Below the pieces are notes generated by a model. It had not been told where the DNA came from and did no database searches. It saw nothing but the letters and a program-made list of their open reading frames with translations. From positions 62,001 to 126,000 of the forward strand of contig CAWANG010000036.1 of the NCBI GenBank assembly GCA_963783175.1: a stretch of 64,000 nucleotides of DNA. The letters are read 5' to 3'. This document shows positions 26,396 to 34,648 of the stretch, piece after piece; within the stretch, counting starts at the first letter, position 1, and each line of letters starts with the position of its first letter. This DNA comes from Roseiarcus sp963783175 (GTDB lineage: Bacteria > Pseudomonadota > Alphaproteobacteria > Rhizobiales > Beijerinckiaceae). Both the position numbers and the translations under genes were made by a program.

Positions 26396-27109
26396 CTACC
26401 GTCCCGGCTTCTTCGTCGCGGTCAGATGGGCGTCGAGCGCGGTGGGGTCGGCGATGAGTTGGGCGCTCGGCGCCGCGAAGGCGATCGAGCCGCGGTCGAG
26501 CACGATCGCCTCGTCGGTGAAGGGGAGGATCTTCTTCGGCTTCTGCTCGACGATGATCATCGATAAGCCCCCGCGGGCGAGTTCGCGCAGCGCGCCCAGG
26601 AGTTCGTCGACGATGATCGGGGCGAGGCCTTCGGTCGGCTCGTCGAGCAGCAGCAGGCGCGGATTGAGGACGAGCGCCCGGCCGATCGCCAGCATCTGCT
26701 GCTCCCCGCCCGACAATTGCCGGCCCATGTTGCCGCGACGCTCCTGAAGCCTTGGGAAAAGCCCGTAGACCCGCTTCGCCGTCCATTGGCCGGGCAGTTC
26801 GACTGCGGTCAGGTTCTCTTCGACGGTGAGCGAGCGAAAGATGTTGCGCTCCTGCGGCGTCCAGCCGACCCCCCGCCGCGCCCTTAAGTTCGGCGGCAGA
26901 GCCGTGATATCCTTGCCGGCGAGCGCGATCTTGCCGCCGAAGCGAGTCGTGACCCCGATCAGCGAATCGATGAGGGTTGTCTTGCCGACGCCGTTGCGTC
27001 CGAGCAGCGCCAGCGACTGGCCGTCCTGAACCGCGAAACTGAGGCCCTGGATGACCCGCGCCTCGCCGTAGCCGGCGCTTAAGGATTCGACCCGCAGGAG
27101 CTCAGCCAT
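26396..27109 (-). CDS. livF: branched-chain amino acid-type ABC transporter, ATP-binding protein LivF
   Basis: This is one of two ATPases of a HAAT-family importer. The 237-aa protein has Walker A GRNGVGKTTLIDSL, the signature LSGGEQQMLAIGRAL and Walker B NPRLLLLDEPTEGLAPIIVD. It is the last gene of the operon and overlaps livG by 8 bp. The position beside protocatechuate/shikimate catabolism genes suggests uptake of an aromatic or hydroaromatic acid rather than amino acids, but this is inference from context. Confidence 0.93.
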   Translation of the reverse strand: MAELLRVESLSAGYGEARVIQGLSFAVQDGQSLALLGRNGVGKTTLIDSLIGVTTRFGGKIALAGKDITALPPNLRARRGVGWTPQERNIFRSLTVEENLTAVELPGQWTAKRVYGLFPRLQERRGNMGRQLSGGEQQMLAIGRALVLNPRLLLLDEPTEGLAPIIVDELLGALRELARGGLSMIIVEQKPKKILPFTDEAIVLDRGSIAFAAPSAQLIADPTALDAHLTATKKPGR

Positions 27110-27857
27110 GCGCGTCCTCGCCGAGATAGACCGCGCGCACGCGCTCGTCCGCCGCGATCGCCTCCGGCGCGCCCTCGGTGAGCAGCCTTCCGGCCACCAG
27201 CACCGAAATGCGGCTGGCGAAATTGAACACGAGGTCCATGTCGTGCTCGATCAGCAGAATGGCGACATCCGGCGGCAGGGCGGCGAGGGCGGCGAGGATG
27301 TCCTGCCGCTCCTCCTCCGGCACGCCTGCGGCAGGTTCGTCGAGCAGTAGCACCTTTGGGCGCGTGGCGAGCGCGAGCGCGATCTCGAGCAGGCGCTGTT
27401 TGCCGTAAGGCAGCTTGCGCGTCGGCTGGTCCAGCTCCGCCTCGAGGCCGAAACGCGTGAGCAGGTCCTCGATTTCGGCGACGATCGCCGGCCGGCCGCC
27501 CGCCACGCGCCAGAAGTCGGCGCCGGAGCCGTTGCGCTCCGAGATCGCGAGCCCGAGCAACTCGGCGGGCGTCAGATCGGGAAAGAGCTGATTGATCTGG
27601 AACGTGCGCGAGAGGCCCAGCCGCACGCGCGCGCTGGACGGAAGGCCGGTGACGTCGCGGCTCTGGAGTAGGACCTGGCCCGCGGTCGGCTTGATCACTC
27701 CCGTCAGCAGATTGATCAGCGTCGTCTTGCCGGCGCCGTTGGGGCCTATCAGCGCCTGCCGGGCGCCGGGCTGAACCGCGAACGACACATCGTCGGTCGC
27801 GATCAGCGCGCCGAAATTGCGTGCAAGTCCGCGCGCCTCGAGCGCCGGAGCGGTCAC
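27102..27857 (-). CDS. livG: branched-chain amino acid-type ABC transporter, ATP-binding protein LivG
   Basis: This 251-aa ATPase has Walker A GPNGAGKTTLINLLTGV, the LivG-type R-x-F-Q-x segment LSRTFQINQLFPDLTPAE, KLPYGKQRLLEIALALAT in place of a strict LSGGQ, and Walker B KVLLLDEPAAGVPEEE. The substitution at the signature (LPYGKQR) is common in LivG proteins. The GTG start at 27857 overlaps the livM stop. Confidence 0.92.
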   Translation of the reverse strand: MTAPALEARGLARNFGALIATDDVSFAVQPGARQALIGPNGAGKTTLINLLTGVIKPTAGQVLLQSRDVTGLPSSARVRLGLSRTFQINQLFPDLTPAELLGLAISERNGSGADFWRVAGGRPAIVAEIEDLLTRFGLEAELDQPTRKLPYGKQRLLEIALALATRPKVLLLDEPAAGVPEEERQDILAALAALPPDVAILLIEHDMDLVFNFASRISVLVAGRLLTEGAPEAIAADERVRAVYLGEDAHG

Positions 27858-28873
27858 GCGACGCCCCGGCGGGCGGCGCGGGGCGCGAGGAGGGCGATCA
27901 GCCGCCGCGGCGCTTCGCCGATCCGTTCTCGGCCGGCGAGCACCAGAATGACCAGGGCGAGGCCGATCCAGAATTCCCAGTATTCGGGCGTCGCCGCGGA
28001 AATCACGTCTCTCAGCACAATGAACGCCGCCGCGCCGATGAGGCCGCCATAGAGATATCCCGCCCCCCCGATGATGAGCATCAGCATGACGTCGGCCGAG
28101 CGGTGGAAGTCGAAGAGGTCGAGCGAGACGATCTGCGTCGTCTGCGCCAGGAGCGCGCCGGCCGCCCCCGCGTAGGCTGCCGAAACCGTGTAGATGGCGA
28201 CAATGCGCCGGCTGGTCGCGATGCCGAGCGCGCCGGCGCGCAGGCGGTTCTCGCGGATCGCCGCGAGCGCCAGCCCGAACGGCGACTGCGCGAGGCGGCG
28301 CGCGATCGCAAACAGGATGAAGAGGACGGCGAAGCTGTAGAGCGCCGCGTTGCGCTGTCCGGTGAAGCCGATCGGGAACAGGCCGAGCACGGGCCCCATC
28401 GAGAAGTTCAGCCCGTCGGCGCCGCCGGTGAGCCAGCCGTTGCGGTTGGCGAGTTCTCCGAGCATGAGCGAGACGCCCAGCGTCACCATGAGCCGCGTAA
28501 GGTCGGCGCCGCGCAGCAGGAGCGGGGCGGTCACGAGGCCGACCACGGCAGCGACGGCGGCGCCCAACACCAGCCCAAGCGTCGGGTCGGCGAAGCCCTT
28601 GCTCGCCAGAATCGCCGCCGCATAGGCGCCGAGGCCCAAAAAGGCCGCATGCCCGAGCGAGACGATCCCGGTCAATCCGAGAATGAGATCGAGCGACAAA
28701 GCGAACAGGCCGGCGATCAGGACCTCATTGATGATCGCCGCGCGCGACGGCGCGGCCAAGATCGCGGCCAGAAGCGCAAGCCAGAAGATAATTTCGGGCC
28801 ATCGCCAGCGGGCGCGCCGATGCAGATGCGCGGCGATGCGGCGCGTCGTCGCGCTCGCGTCGGTCGCGCTCAT
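27854..28873 (-). CDS. livM: branched-chain amino acid-type ABC transporter permease LivM
   Basis: This is a 339-aa permease with about nine membrane segments. It has the family pattern GLTGIVSLGHAAFLGLGAYA, the EAA-like stretch LAAIRENRLRAGALGIATS and MLMLIIGGAGYLYGGLIGAA. It overlaps livH at 28870-28873 (ATGA) and livG downstream by 4 bp, so the set is translationally coupled. Confidence 0.92.
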   Translation of the reverse strand: MSATDASATTRRIAAHLHRRARWRWPEIIFWLALLAAILAAPSRAAIINEVLIAGLFALSLDLILGLTGIVSLGHAAFLGLGAYAAAILASKGFADPTLGLVLGAAVAAVVGLVTAPLLLRGADLTRLMVTLGVSLMLGELANRNGWLTGGADGLNFSMGPVLGLFPIGFTGQRNAALYSFAVLFILFAIARRLAQSPFGLALAAIRENRLRAGALGIATSRRIVAIYTVSAAYAGAAGALLAQTTQIVSLDLFDFHRSADVMLMLIIGGAGYLYGGLIGAAAFIVLRDVISAATPEYWEFWIGLALVILVLAGRERIGEAPRRLIALLAPRAARRGVA

Positions 28874-29733
28874 CGCCCGTCCCCGCGCGCGAACAACCCT
28901 TGCGGCCGCACGATCAGGGTAACCACCATCACGGCGTAGATGATGAAGGCGCCGATCGAGGGGACATAATATTTGCCGGCGACGTCGAGCACGCCGAGCA
29001 GAAGCGAGCCGAACAAGGCCCCCAGGATCCCGTTCGAGCCGCCGACCGTGACGACGATGAGGAAGGTCACCAGGAACTTCACCGGAAATGAAGGATCGAT
29101 GCCGCCGACCACGTCGGCGGCGAGCGCTCCTCCCAGGCCCGCGAGCCCGCTGCCGACGGCGAAGGCGATGGCGAAGATGCGGTCGACATTGATGCCGAGA
29201 CCCTGGGCCACCCGCGTGTCGTCGACCGCCGCCCTCAGTTGGGCGCCGAACCGGGTCCTGACGAGGAACGTCTGCAGGCCGGCGGCGATGATCCCGCAGA
29301 TGAGGATGATGAACAGCCGATAGACGCCGACGCCGACGCCATGGACCTCGATACGCCCGCTGAGCCAGGCGGGCAGGTGAACCTGCTGCGGCTCGTCGCC
29401 GAGCAGGTAGGCGGCGATCGGCATCGCCATGAGGACGAGGCCGATGGTGAACAGCACCTGATCCAGCGGGCTTGCGCCATAGAGCCGCCGATAGAGCGTG
29501 CGCTCGAGCGCCACGCCGAGGATCGCCGGAATGAGGAAGGCCGCAGGAAGCGTCAGAAGGAACGGGACGCCGGCGCGGTTCATCAGCAGCGCGGTCACAT
29601 AGCCGCCGACCATGGCGAACGCGCCATGAGCGAGGTTAATGAAATTCATCAACCCGAGCGTCACCGACAGTCCGCTCGCCAGCACGAACAACAGCATGCC
29701 ATAGGCCACGCCATCGAGCAGGATGGTCAGCAT
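28870..29733 (-). CDS. livH: branched-chain amino acid-type ABC transporter permease LivH
   Basis: This 287-aa permease begins MLTILLDGVAYGMLLFVLAS and has SVTLGLMNFINLAHGAFAMV, RAAVDDTRVAQGLGINVDR and FLVTFLIVVTVGGSNGILGA. It is separated from the substrate-binding protein gene by 96 bp holding a long REP-like palindrome, which could set the expression ratio between binding protein and membrane parts. Confidence 0.93.
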   Translation of the reverse strand: MLTILLDGVAYGMLLFVLASGLSVTLGLMNFINLAHGAFAMVGGYVTALLMNRAGVPFLLTLPAAFLIPAILGVALERTLYRRLYGASPLDQVLFTIGLVLMAMPIAAYLLGDEPQQVHLPAWLSGRIEVHGVGVGVYRLFIILICGIIAAGLQTFLVRTRFGAQLRAAVDDTRVAQGLGINVDRIFAIAFAVGSGLAGLGGALAADVVGGIDPSFPVKFLVTFLIVVTVGGSNGILGALFGSLLLGVLDVAGKYYVPSIGAFIIYAVMVVTLIVRPQGLFARGDGR

Positions 29734-29743
29734 GCCGTCATCG

Positions 29744-29816
29744 TGTCATTCCCGCGAAAGCGGGAATCCAGGTGCGCCAGTGGCCAGTCTGGATGCCCGC
29801 TTTCGCGGGCATGACA
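29744..29816. repeat. REP-like paired palindrome
   Basis: Two facing copies of a TGTCAT-CCCGCGAAAGCGGG-type element (29744-29771 and 29789-29816) can pair into one long hairpin; each also contains its own CCCGC/GCGGG dyad. A single copy of the same element lies at 55652-55681. It sits between the binding-protein gene and livH. Confidence 0.8.
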
Positions 29817-29829
29817 AGGCAATGGCCCA

Positions 29830-31005
29830 TCAGTGCTTGGCGGCCTTGTAGGGATCCTTCACGTCGGGGATGGTCGCGAACTCGACGTTGTAGAGAGCGC
29901 CGTCCTTCTTCTCGACCTTGCGGACATAGATGTTCTGCACGATGTCGCGCGTTTCCGGATCGATCGTGACCGGTCCGCGCGGGCTCACCCAGCTCATGCC
30001 CTTCATCGCCGCGATCAGCGCATCGCCGCTGGCGTCGCCCTTGGTCTTTTCGAGCGCCTGATAGACGAGCGCCATGCCGTCATAGGCGCCGACCGCCATG
30101 AAATTCGGCCGCATGCCGTTGTTGGCCTTCTCGAACGCGGCGACGAAGGCCTTGTTCTCGGGCAAGTCGTGGTCCGCCGAATAGTGATGGGTGGTGACCG
30201 CGCCGAGCGCGGAATCGCCGATGTCGGCCAGAAGGTCGTCGTCGGTCACGTCGCCGGTGCCGATCAGCTTGATCCCGGACTTGTCGAGGCCGCGCTCGAC
30301 GAACTCCTTCATGAATACGGCGCCCTGACCCGAGGGCACAAAGACGAACACCGCGTCGGGGGCGTCATCCTTCACTCGCTGCAGGAAGGGCGCGAAGTCC
30401 GGGTTCTTCAGTGGGACCCGGATCTTTTCCGTGACGGTCCCGCCGCCTTTCTCGAACGTTTCGCCGAACCATTTCTCGGCGTCGACGCCGGGACCGTAGT
30501 CGGCGACGATCGTGACGACTTTCTTGATCCCGTTCTTGAGCGCCCAGTCGGCCATCGGCGCCGATGCCTGGGGAAGCGTGAACGAGGTGCGGACGATATA
30601 GGGCGATTTCTCGGTGATGATCGCAGTCGCCGCGGCGGAAACGATCTCGGGAACCTTCGCTTCCGTCGCCACTGGCGCAGTGGCCAGCGCGAGCGGCGTC
30701 AGCCCGAAGCCCATCAGGACCTTGGCGTGGTCGTTGCCGATCAGTTCTTCAGCCAGGCGTTTGGTCACGTCCGCGGCCCCGGTGTCGTCCTTGACCTCGA
30801 GCACGATTTTCTTGCCCGCGACCGTGTCGCCGTGCTGCTGAATGTAGAGCTCGGCGCCGGCGCGCTCCTGCTTGCCGGTCGAGGCCTGTTGCCCGGTCAT
30901 CGGCAAGATCATGCCGACGGTCACGGTATTGTCGTCCGCCCGGGCCCCGGCCGCGCAAAGCGCAGAGCCAAGCACGGCGCCCAGCATCCAAAGTCTCGAC
31001 CTCAT
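29830..31005 (-). CDS. ABC transporter substrate-binding protein (LivK / type 1 periplasmic-binding)
   Basis: This 391-aa precursor has the signal peptide MRSRLWMLGAVLGSALCAAG and then TVTVGMILPMTGQQASTGKQ, KIVLEVKDDTGAADVTKRLA, GVDAEKWFGETFEKGGG-type motifs (here PGVDAEKWFGETFEKGG) and FMAVGAYDGMALVYQALE. This is the Leu/Ile/Val-binding fold. ATG 31005 is chosen over TTG 31008 because GGAGGAG is just upstream. Proteins of this subgroup often bind aromatic acids, which would suit the neighbours; the ligand is unproven. Confidence 0.92.
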   Translation of the reverse strand: MRSRLWMLGAVLGSALCAAGARADDNTVTVGMILPMTGQQASTGKQERAGAELYIQQHGDTVAGKKIVLEVKDDTGAADVTKRLAEELIGNDHAKVLMGFGLTPLALATAPVATEAKVPEIVSAAATAIITEKSPYIVRTSFTLPQASAPMADWALKNGIKKVVTIVADYGPGVDAEKWFGETFEKGGGTVTEKIRVPLKNPDFAPFLQRVKDDAPDAVFVFVPSGQGAVFMKEFVERGLDKSGIKLIGTGDVTDDDLLADIGDSALGAVTTHHYSADHDLPENKAFVAAFEKANNGMRPNFMAVGAYDGMALVYQALEKTKGDASGDALIAAMKGMSWVSPRGPVTIDPETRDIVQNIYVRKVEKKDGALYNVEFATIPDVKDPYKAAKH

Positions 31006-31128
31006 CAATTCTCCTCCCGGTCCATCGCCAAGCTCAGGCCATCTGACGGCTCTCGCCTGTTGCGCCGGGACGTTAGCTTCTCCAGAGACGAAGCGAAAGA
31101 CAGACCTGCTCCAGGTTGGGCCGCGCTC

Positions 31129-32052
31129 TCAGGGGGCGGTGGGGTCGAGCGCGGCGAGAATCCGGTCGGCCAGAAGCCGATAGTCGGCGGCCTCCGCCGC
31201 GGTCGAGCGCAAACCGAGCTCGCCGATCGTCTGCTCCCAGCCGACGGCGGCGCGGGACATCTCGCCCTTGAGGCCAAGCAGATCGACGGTCACCGCCACT
31301 TCGCGCATTTCCGCGGCGCGCCGGAGCCCGTGGGTCATCACCCTCTCCAGCATATAGGCCGAGCGCTTCCTCCAGTCGAAGCCGGGGTAGGTGTCATCGA
31401 GGGAATCGAGCACGGTCTCGATCACCCCCGCCTTCCGCCCGGCCAGCACGCATTCGCAGACCAGCGCCTCGAGCCCTTTCATCATGACCGAGCGGATCAT
31501 TTTCACCGCGGAAGCGGCGCCGACTGGGCCCTCGTGGATTTTGGCCGACATGTCGAGAGCGACAAGCATCAGCGCCGCGGCTTCGGCGTGCGGGCCGCTG
31601 ATCAGGAGCGGCGTGCGATGCAGGCGCGGATGGACCGGCGCCATCACCGCGACGTCGACATAGCGTCCGCCCGCTGCGTCGACTGCGGTGGCCGTGCGAA
31701 CCTTGGTCTGCGGCGCGCACGAATCACAGTCGAAGAAGAGCGCGCCTTTCATCAGGCCGGGCAAGGCCGCGAGCGCCGCCTCGTGCGCCTGATCGGCGGT
31801 GACGACGGAGAACACCGCCTCGGCGCCGGCGATCGCTTCGGGCGCATTCGACGCGCCGATGATGTTGGTCGCTGCATAATCGGCCCGCTTCGCCGCCCGT
31901 ACCTCGGGATCGGGCGAATCGGTCTTGATGTCGTAGGCGGAGATGCGCGCCTCGAAGCCGGGGCTGGTGCGCCAGCCGTCGAGAAAGGCGCGCGCGGCCT
32001 CGCCAAAGCCGATAAACGCGATGGAGCCTGAGCCGATCGTCGATTCCGCCAT
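31129..32052 (-). CDS. NAD(P)-dependent dehydrogenase, 3-hydroxyisobutyrate dehydrogenase-like with DUF1932 C-terminal domain
   Basis: The 307-aa protein has an N-terminal Rossmann motif, IAFIGFGEAARAFLDGW, and a 6-phosphogluconate/HIBADH-type core (FFDCDSCAPQTKVRTATAV, GRYVDVAVMAPVHPRLHRTP). A helical C-terminal DUF1932 domain follows (GAASAVKMIRSVMMKGLEAL, LDDTYPGFDWRKR). The invariant lysine is in SAVKMIRS. ATG 32052 follows GGAGGA. It is divergent from the catabolic operon and upstream of the ABC transporter genes. I recall no proven reaction for it; a role on a hydroxy- or oxo-acid intermediate is inference. Confidence 0.8.
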   Translation of the reverse strand: MAESTIGSGSIAFIGFGEAARAFLDGWRTSPGFEARISAYDIKTDSPDPEVRAAKRADYAATNIIGASNAPEAIAGAEAVFSVVTADQAHEAALAALPGLMKGALFFDCDSCAPQTKVRTATAVDAAGGRYVDVAVMAPVHPRLHRTPLLISGPHAEAAALMLVALDMSAKIHEGPVGAASAVKMIRSVMMKGLEALVCECVLAGRKAGVIETVLDSLDDTYPGFDWRKRSAYMLERVMTHGLRRAAEMREVAVTVDLLGLKGEMSRAAVGWEQTIGELGLRSTAAEAADYRLLADRILAALDPTAP

Positions 32053-32249
32053 GCCGTCCTCCGGCCGCCGTTTGCGCGACGCGCCCCCACATGATGACAA
32101 GTCGAGCGGTTATTGGTTAGTTTCATTTTAGGAGGAAACGGCGTTCGATGAATCACACGTCGTATGCGCCGATTTCTCCGCCTGTTCATGCGCCTCCGGC
32201 ACATTGACCGAAACTGAGCCGTGAAATCCTCGCGGCGTTGGAGGCAGAC
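32053..32249. promoter_or_regulatory. Divergent promoter region of the catabolic locus
   Basis: This 197-bp region separates the minus-strand dehydrogenase/transporter set from the plus-strand shikimate-protocatechuate operon and must hold promoters for both. The AT-rich run TTATTGGTTAGTTTCATTTTA (32110-32130) is the least GC-rich part. No regulator gene of the LysR, IclR or MarR type is found beside it. It also holds a tiny open frame with a strong ribosome binding site, listed separately. Confidence 0.5.
32148..32207 (+). CDS. possible 19-codon leader peptide
   Basis: ATG 32148 lies 12 nt after a perfect AGGAGG (32130-32135) and opens a 19-codon frame, MNHTSYAPISPPVHAPPAH, ending TGA 32205-32207, 42 bp before the first operon gene. 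It is rich in Pro and His. Such a strong Shine-Dalgarno before a short frame in an operon leader could mark a leader peptide, or be chance. Confidence 0.25.
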   Translation: MNHTSYAPISPPVHAPPAH

Positions 32250-32939
32250 ATGAATCGCCGGATCACAGGCCTTTCGTCGATGGCGACCCGGCACATCCTG
32301 GCCGATCTCGCTCGCGACTATGAGCTGCGAAACGGCAGAAAGGTCGATATCCGGTCCATGGGCGGGGTCGAAGCGGCCAAGCTGGTGCGGGCTGGGGAAC
32401 CGACGGATATCGTGGTGCTGGCGTCGAAGGTCCTGGAGAGCCTGGAGGCCGAAGGCCATATCGCCAGAGGCAGCATCAGGGATTTCGCCCGGTCGGAGAT
32501 CGCAATGGCCGTCCCCGCAGGGGCGCGGCGACCCAGGGTCGAAAACGAGGCAGGCGTCAAGCAGGCGATGATCGAGGCGCGGCGAATTGGCTACTCGACG
32601 GGTCCGAGCGGCGACCACTTCAAAGCTTTGTGCGAGAAATGGGGTCTCACCAACTCCGTCTTTGCGCGGGCGCTCAAGGCGCCGCCGGGCGTCCCTGTCG
32701 CCACCTTGGTCGCGAATGGCGACGCCGACCTCGGGGTTCAGCAATTGAGCGAGCTCATCGGCCAGCCGGGCGTTGAGGTCGCTGGTCCGCTGCCGCCGGA
32801 GATTCAGGCCGTGACCGTCTTCTCGGCTGGCGTGTCGACGGCGTCCGCCGAGCGCGAGGCCGCGCAGGCTCTAGTGGCGTATCTGGCCTCGGCCGCGACG
32901 CAGGCCGCCAAACGGCGCCACGGCATGGAGCCCGCATGA
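32250..32939 (+). CDS. ModA-like substrate-binding-domain protein without signal peptide
   Basis: This 229-aa protein has the periplasmic-binding type 2 fold of molybdate-binding proteins (LADLARDYELRNGRKVDIRS, GEPTDIVVLASKVLESLEAE, IGYSTGPSGDHFKALCEKWG, QQLSELIGQPGVEVAGPLP, AGVSTASAEREAAQALVAYL). It starts directly with the mature domain: no signal peptide, so it is probably cytoplasmic. No ModB/ModC genes are near. It is the first gene of the lig operon; I recall similar proteins in other 4,5-cleavage clusters but know of no established function. The start is ATG 32250, with GGAGGC just upstream. Confidence 0.7.
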   Translation: MNRRITGLSSMATRHILADLARDYELRNGRKVDIRSMGGVEAAKLVRAGEPTDIVVLASKVLESLEAEGHIARGSIRDFARSEIAMAVPAGARRPRVENEAGVKQAMIEARRIGYSTGPSGDHFKALCEKWGLTNSVFARALKAPPGVPVATLVANGDADLGVQQLSELIGQPGVEVAGPLPPEIQAVTVFSAGVSTASAEREAAQALVAYLASAATQAAKRRHGMEPA

Positions 32940-33019
32940 TCGCGCCCTCCAGCAAGCGGGAGCGAAAGGGAGAGCGGGTTAAGAGCGTCCAGCGCAGCGA
33001 GTTCGGGCAGGACGCCCGG

Positions 33020-33506
33020 ATGGAAGTGAATGCGAGCGTCGCGAGCACAGTGCGGGCCGGGGTTCTCGGTGGTCTGGCAGGCGGGGTCAGCATCTGGATC
33101 TACGAAGCTATCGTCTGGGTCGGGGTCCAGCGGATGATTCCGCTCGACCAGATTCCGCGGAGCGCCATCGGCCCGGTCCTCGGAAGGGCGGCGCGGGATT
33201 CGCCGGGCGCCTTGGCTTATATTCTTGGGACCGGGATGCACTTCTTTCTCTGCTTCGCCTGGGGCGTACTGTTCGCTTTCCTCTGGCCGTATTTCCGCCA
33301 GCGCGGCTACGAGGCGACGCTGGTCGTCTCTGTTCTTTGCCGTGTTCCTCTGGATCGTGGCGCATTCGGCGATCGCGCTCATTTCCTCGGATCATTCGAA
33401 CTTCCTCGATCCGAACGTCGTCATAGGCGGGATCATGGCGCATTTCTTCTATACGGTCCCGCTCGCTTTGGTCGTAAAGCGCCTGATGTCCGGGACGGCT
33501 GGCTGA
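33020..33506 (+). pseudogene. small integral membrane protein, single frameshift
   Basis: The first frame encodes VRAGVLGGLAGGVSIWIYEA, AYILGTGMHFFLCFAWGVLF and AFLWPYFRQRGYEATLVV. At about 33330-33336 the frame shifts by one and continues LFFAVFLWIVAHSAIALISS and GGIMAHFFYTVPLALVVKRL. Removing one base gives 161 aa with four membrane segments. Family unknown; the start could also be ATG 32936, which overlaps the previous stop. It sits inside the protocatechuate operon, so it may help transport or anchor something there. Confidence 0.55.
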
Positions 33507-33534
33507 ACTCATTCGCCCGACAGGAGGCATTCCC

Positions 33535-34563
33535 ATGATCATCGACTGCCACGGCCACTACACCACCGCCCCCAAGGCGCTCGAGGCGTGGCGCAACCGG
33601 CAGATCGCCGGCATCAAGGATCCCGCCGCCGCGCCCAAGGTCGCCGAGCTCAAAATCAGCGACGATGAGCTTCGCGAGTCGATCGAGACGAACCAGTTGC
33701 GGCTAATGAAGGAGCGCGGCTGCGATCTCACGGTCTTCAGTCCCCGCGCCAGCTTCATGGCCCATCACATCGGCGACTTTGGCGTGAGCTCGACCTGGGC
33801 GTCGATCTGCAACGAGCTCTGCCACCGGGTCTCGAAGCTCTTCCCCGACAATTTCATCGGCGCGGCGATGCTGCCGCAGAGCCCCGGCGTCGAGCCGAAG
33901 ACCTGCATTCCCGAACTCGACAAATGCATCAGGGACTACGGCTTCGTCGCCATCAATCTCAATCCCGATCCGTCCGGCGGTTGGTGGACGAGCCCGCCGC
34001 TGACCGACCGCTGGTGGTATCCGATCTACGAGAAAATGGCGGAGTGGGACATCCCGGCGATGGTGCATGTCTCGACGAGCTGCAACCCCTGCTTCCACAC
34101 CACCGGCGCCCATTACATCAACGCCGATACGACCGCGGTGATGCAATTCATCCAGGGCGACCTGTTCAAGGATTTCCCGACGCTCAGGTTCGTCATTCCG
34201 CACGGCGGCGGGGCCGCGCCCTATCACTGGGGCCGCTATCGAGGGCTGGCGCAGGAATTGAAGAAGCCGCTGCTGACCGAGCAGCTCCTCAAGAACGTCT
34301 TCTTCGACACCTGCGTCTATCATCAGCCGGGCGTCGATCTATTGACCAAGGTGATCCCGGTCGACAACATCCTGTTCGCGAGCGAAATGATCGGCGCCGT
34401 CAGGGGGATCGACCCGGAGACCGGCCACTACTACGACGACACCAAGCGCTACGTCGAGGCGACGGGCAATCTCACCCCCGAAGAGCGCCATAAGGTCTAC
34501 GAGGGCAACGCCCGGCGGGTCTATCCGCGGCTCGACAGGGCGCTGAAGGCCAGGGGCCGCTAG
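33535..34563 (+). CDS. ligJ: 4-oxalomesaconate hydratase
   Basis: LigJ hydrates the 4-oxalomesaconate isomer to 4-carboxy-4-hydroxy-2-oxoadipate in the protocatechuate 4,5-cleavage pathway. The 342-aa amidohydrolase-fold protein begins MIIDCHGHYTTAPKALEAWR, with the metal-binding HGH. It then has MVHVSTSCNPCFHTTGAHYI, FVIPHGGGAAPYHWGRYRG and ILFASEMIGAVRGIDPETGH, all typical of LigJ. AGGAGG precedes the ATG. Confidence 0.92.
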   Translation: MIIDCHGHYTTAPKALEAWRNRQIAGIKDPAAAPKVAELKISDDELRESIETNQLRLMKERGCDLTVFSPRASFMAHHIGDFGVSSTWASICNELCHRVSKLFPDNFIGAAMLPQSPGVEPKTCIPELDKCIRDYGFVAINLNPDPSGGWWTSPPLTDRWWYPIYEKMAEWDIPAMVHVSTSCNPCFHTTGAHYINADTTAVMQFIQGDLFKDFPTLRFVIPHGGGAAPYHWGRYRGLAQELKKPLLTEQLLKNVFFDTCVYHQPGVDLLTKVIPVDNILFASEMIGAVRGIDPETGHYYDDTKRYVEATGNLTPEERHKVYEGNARRVYPRLDRALKARGR

Positions 34564-34648
34564 AGCATGGCGCGGTCTGGACGGAAGCGCGATGATTCCG
34601 CCTGAACGACCACCCAGGCGGTGGGAAGAAATCTAGGAGATTTCCTCG

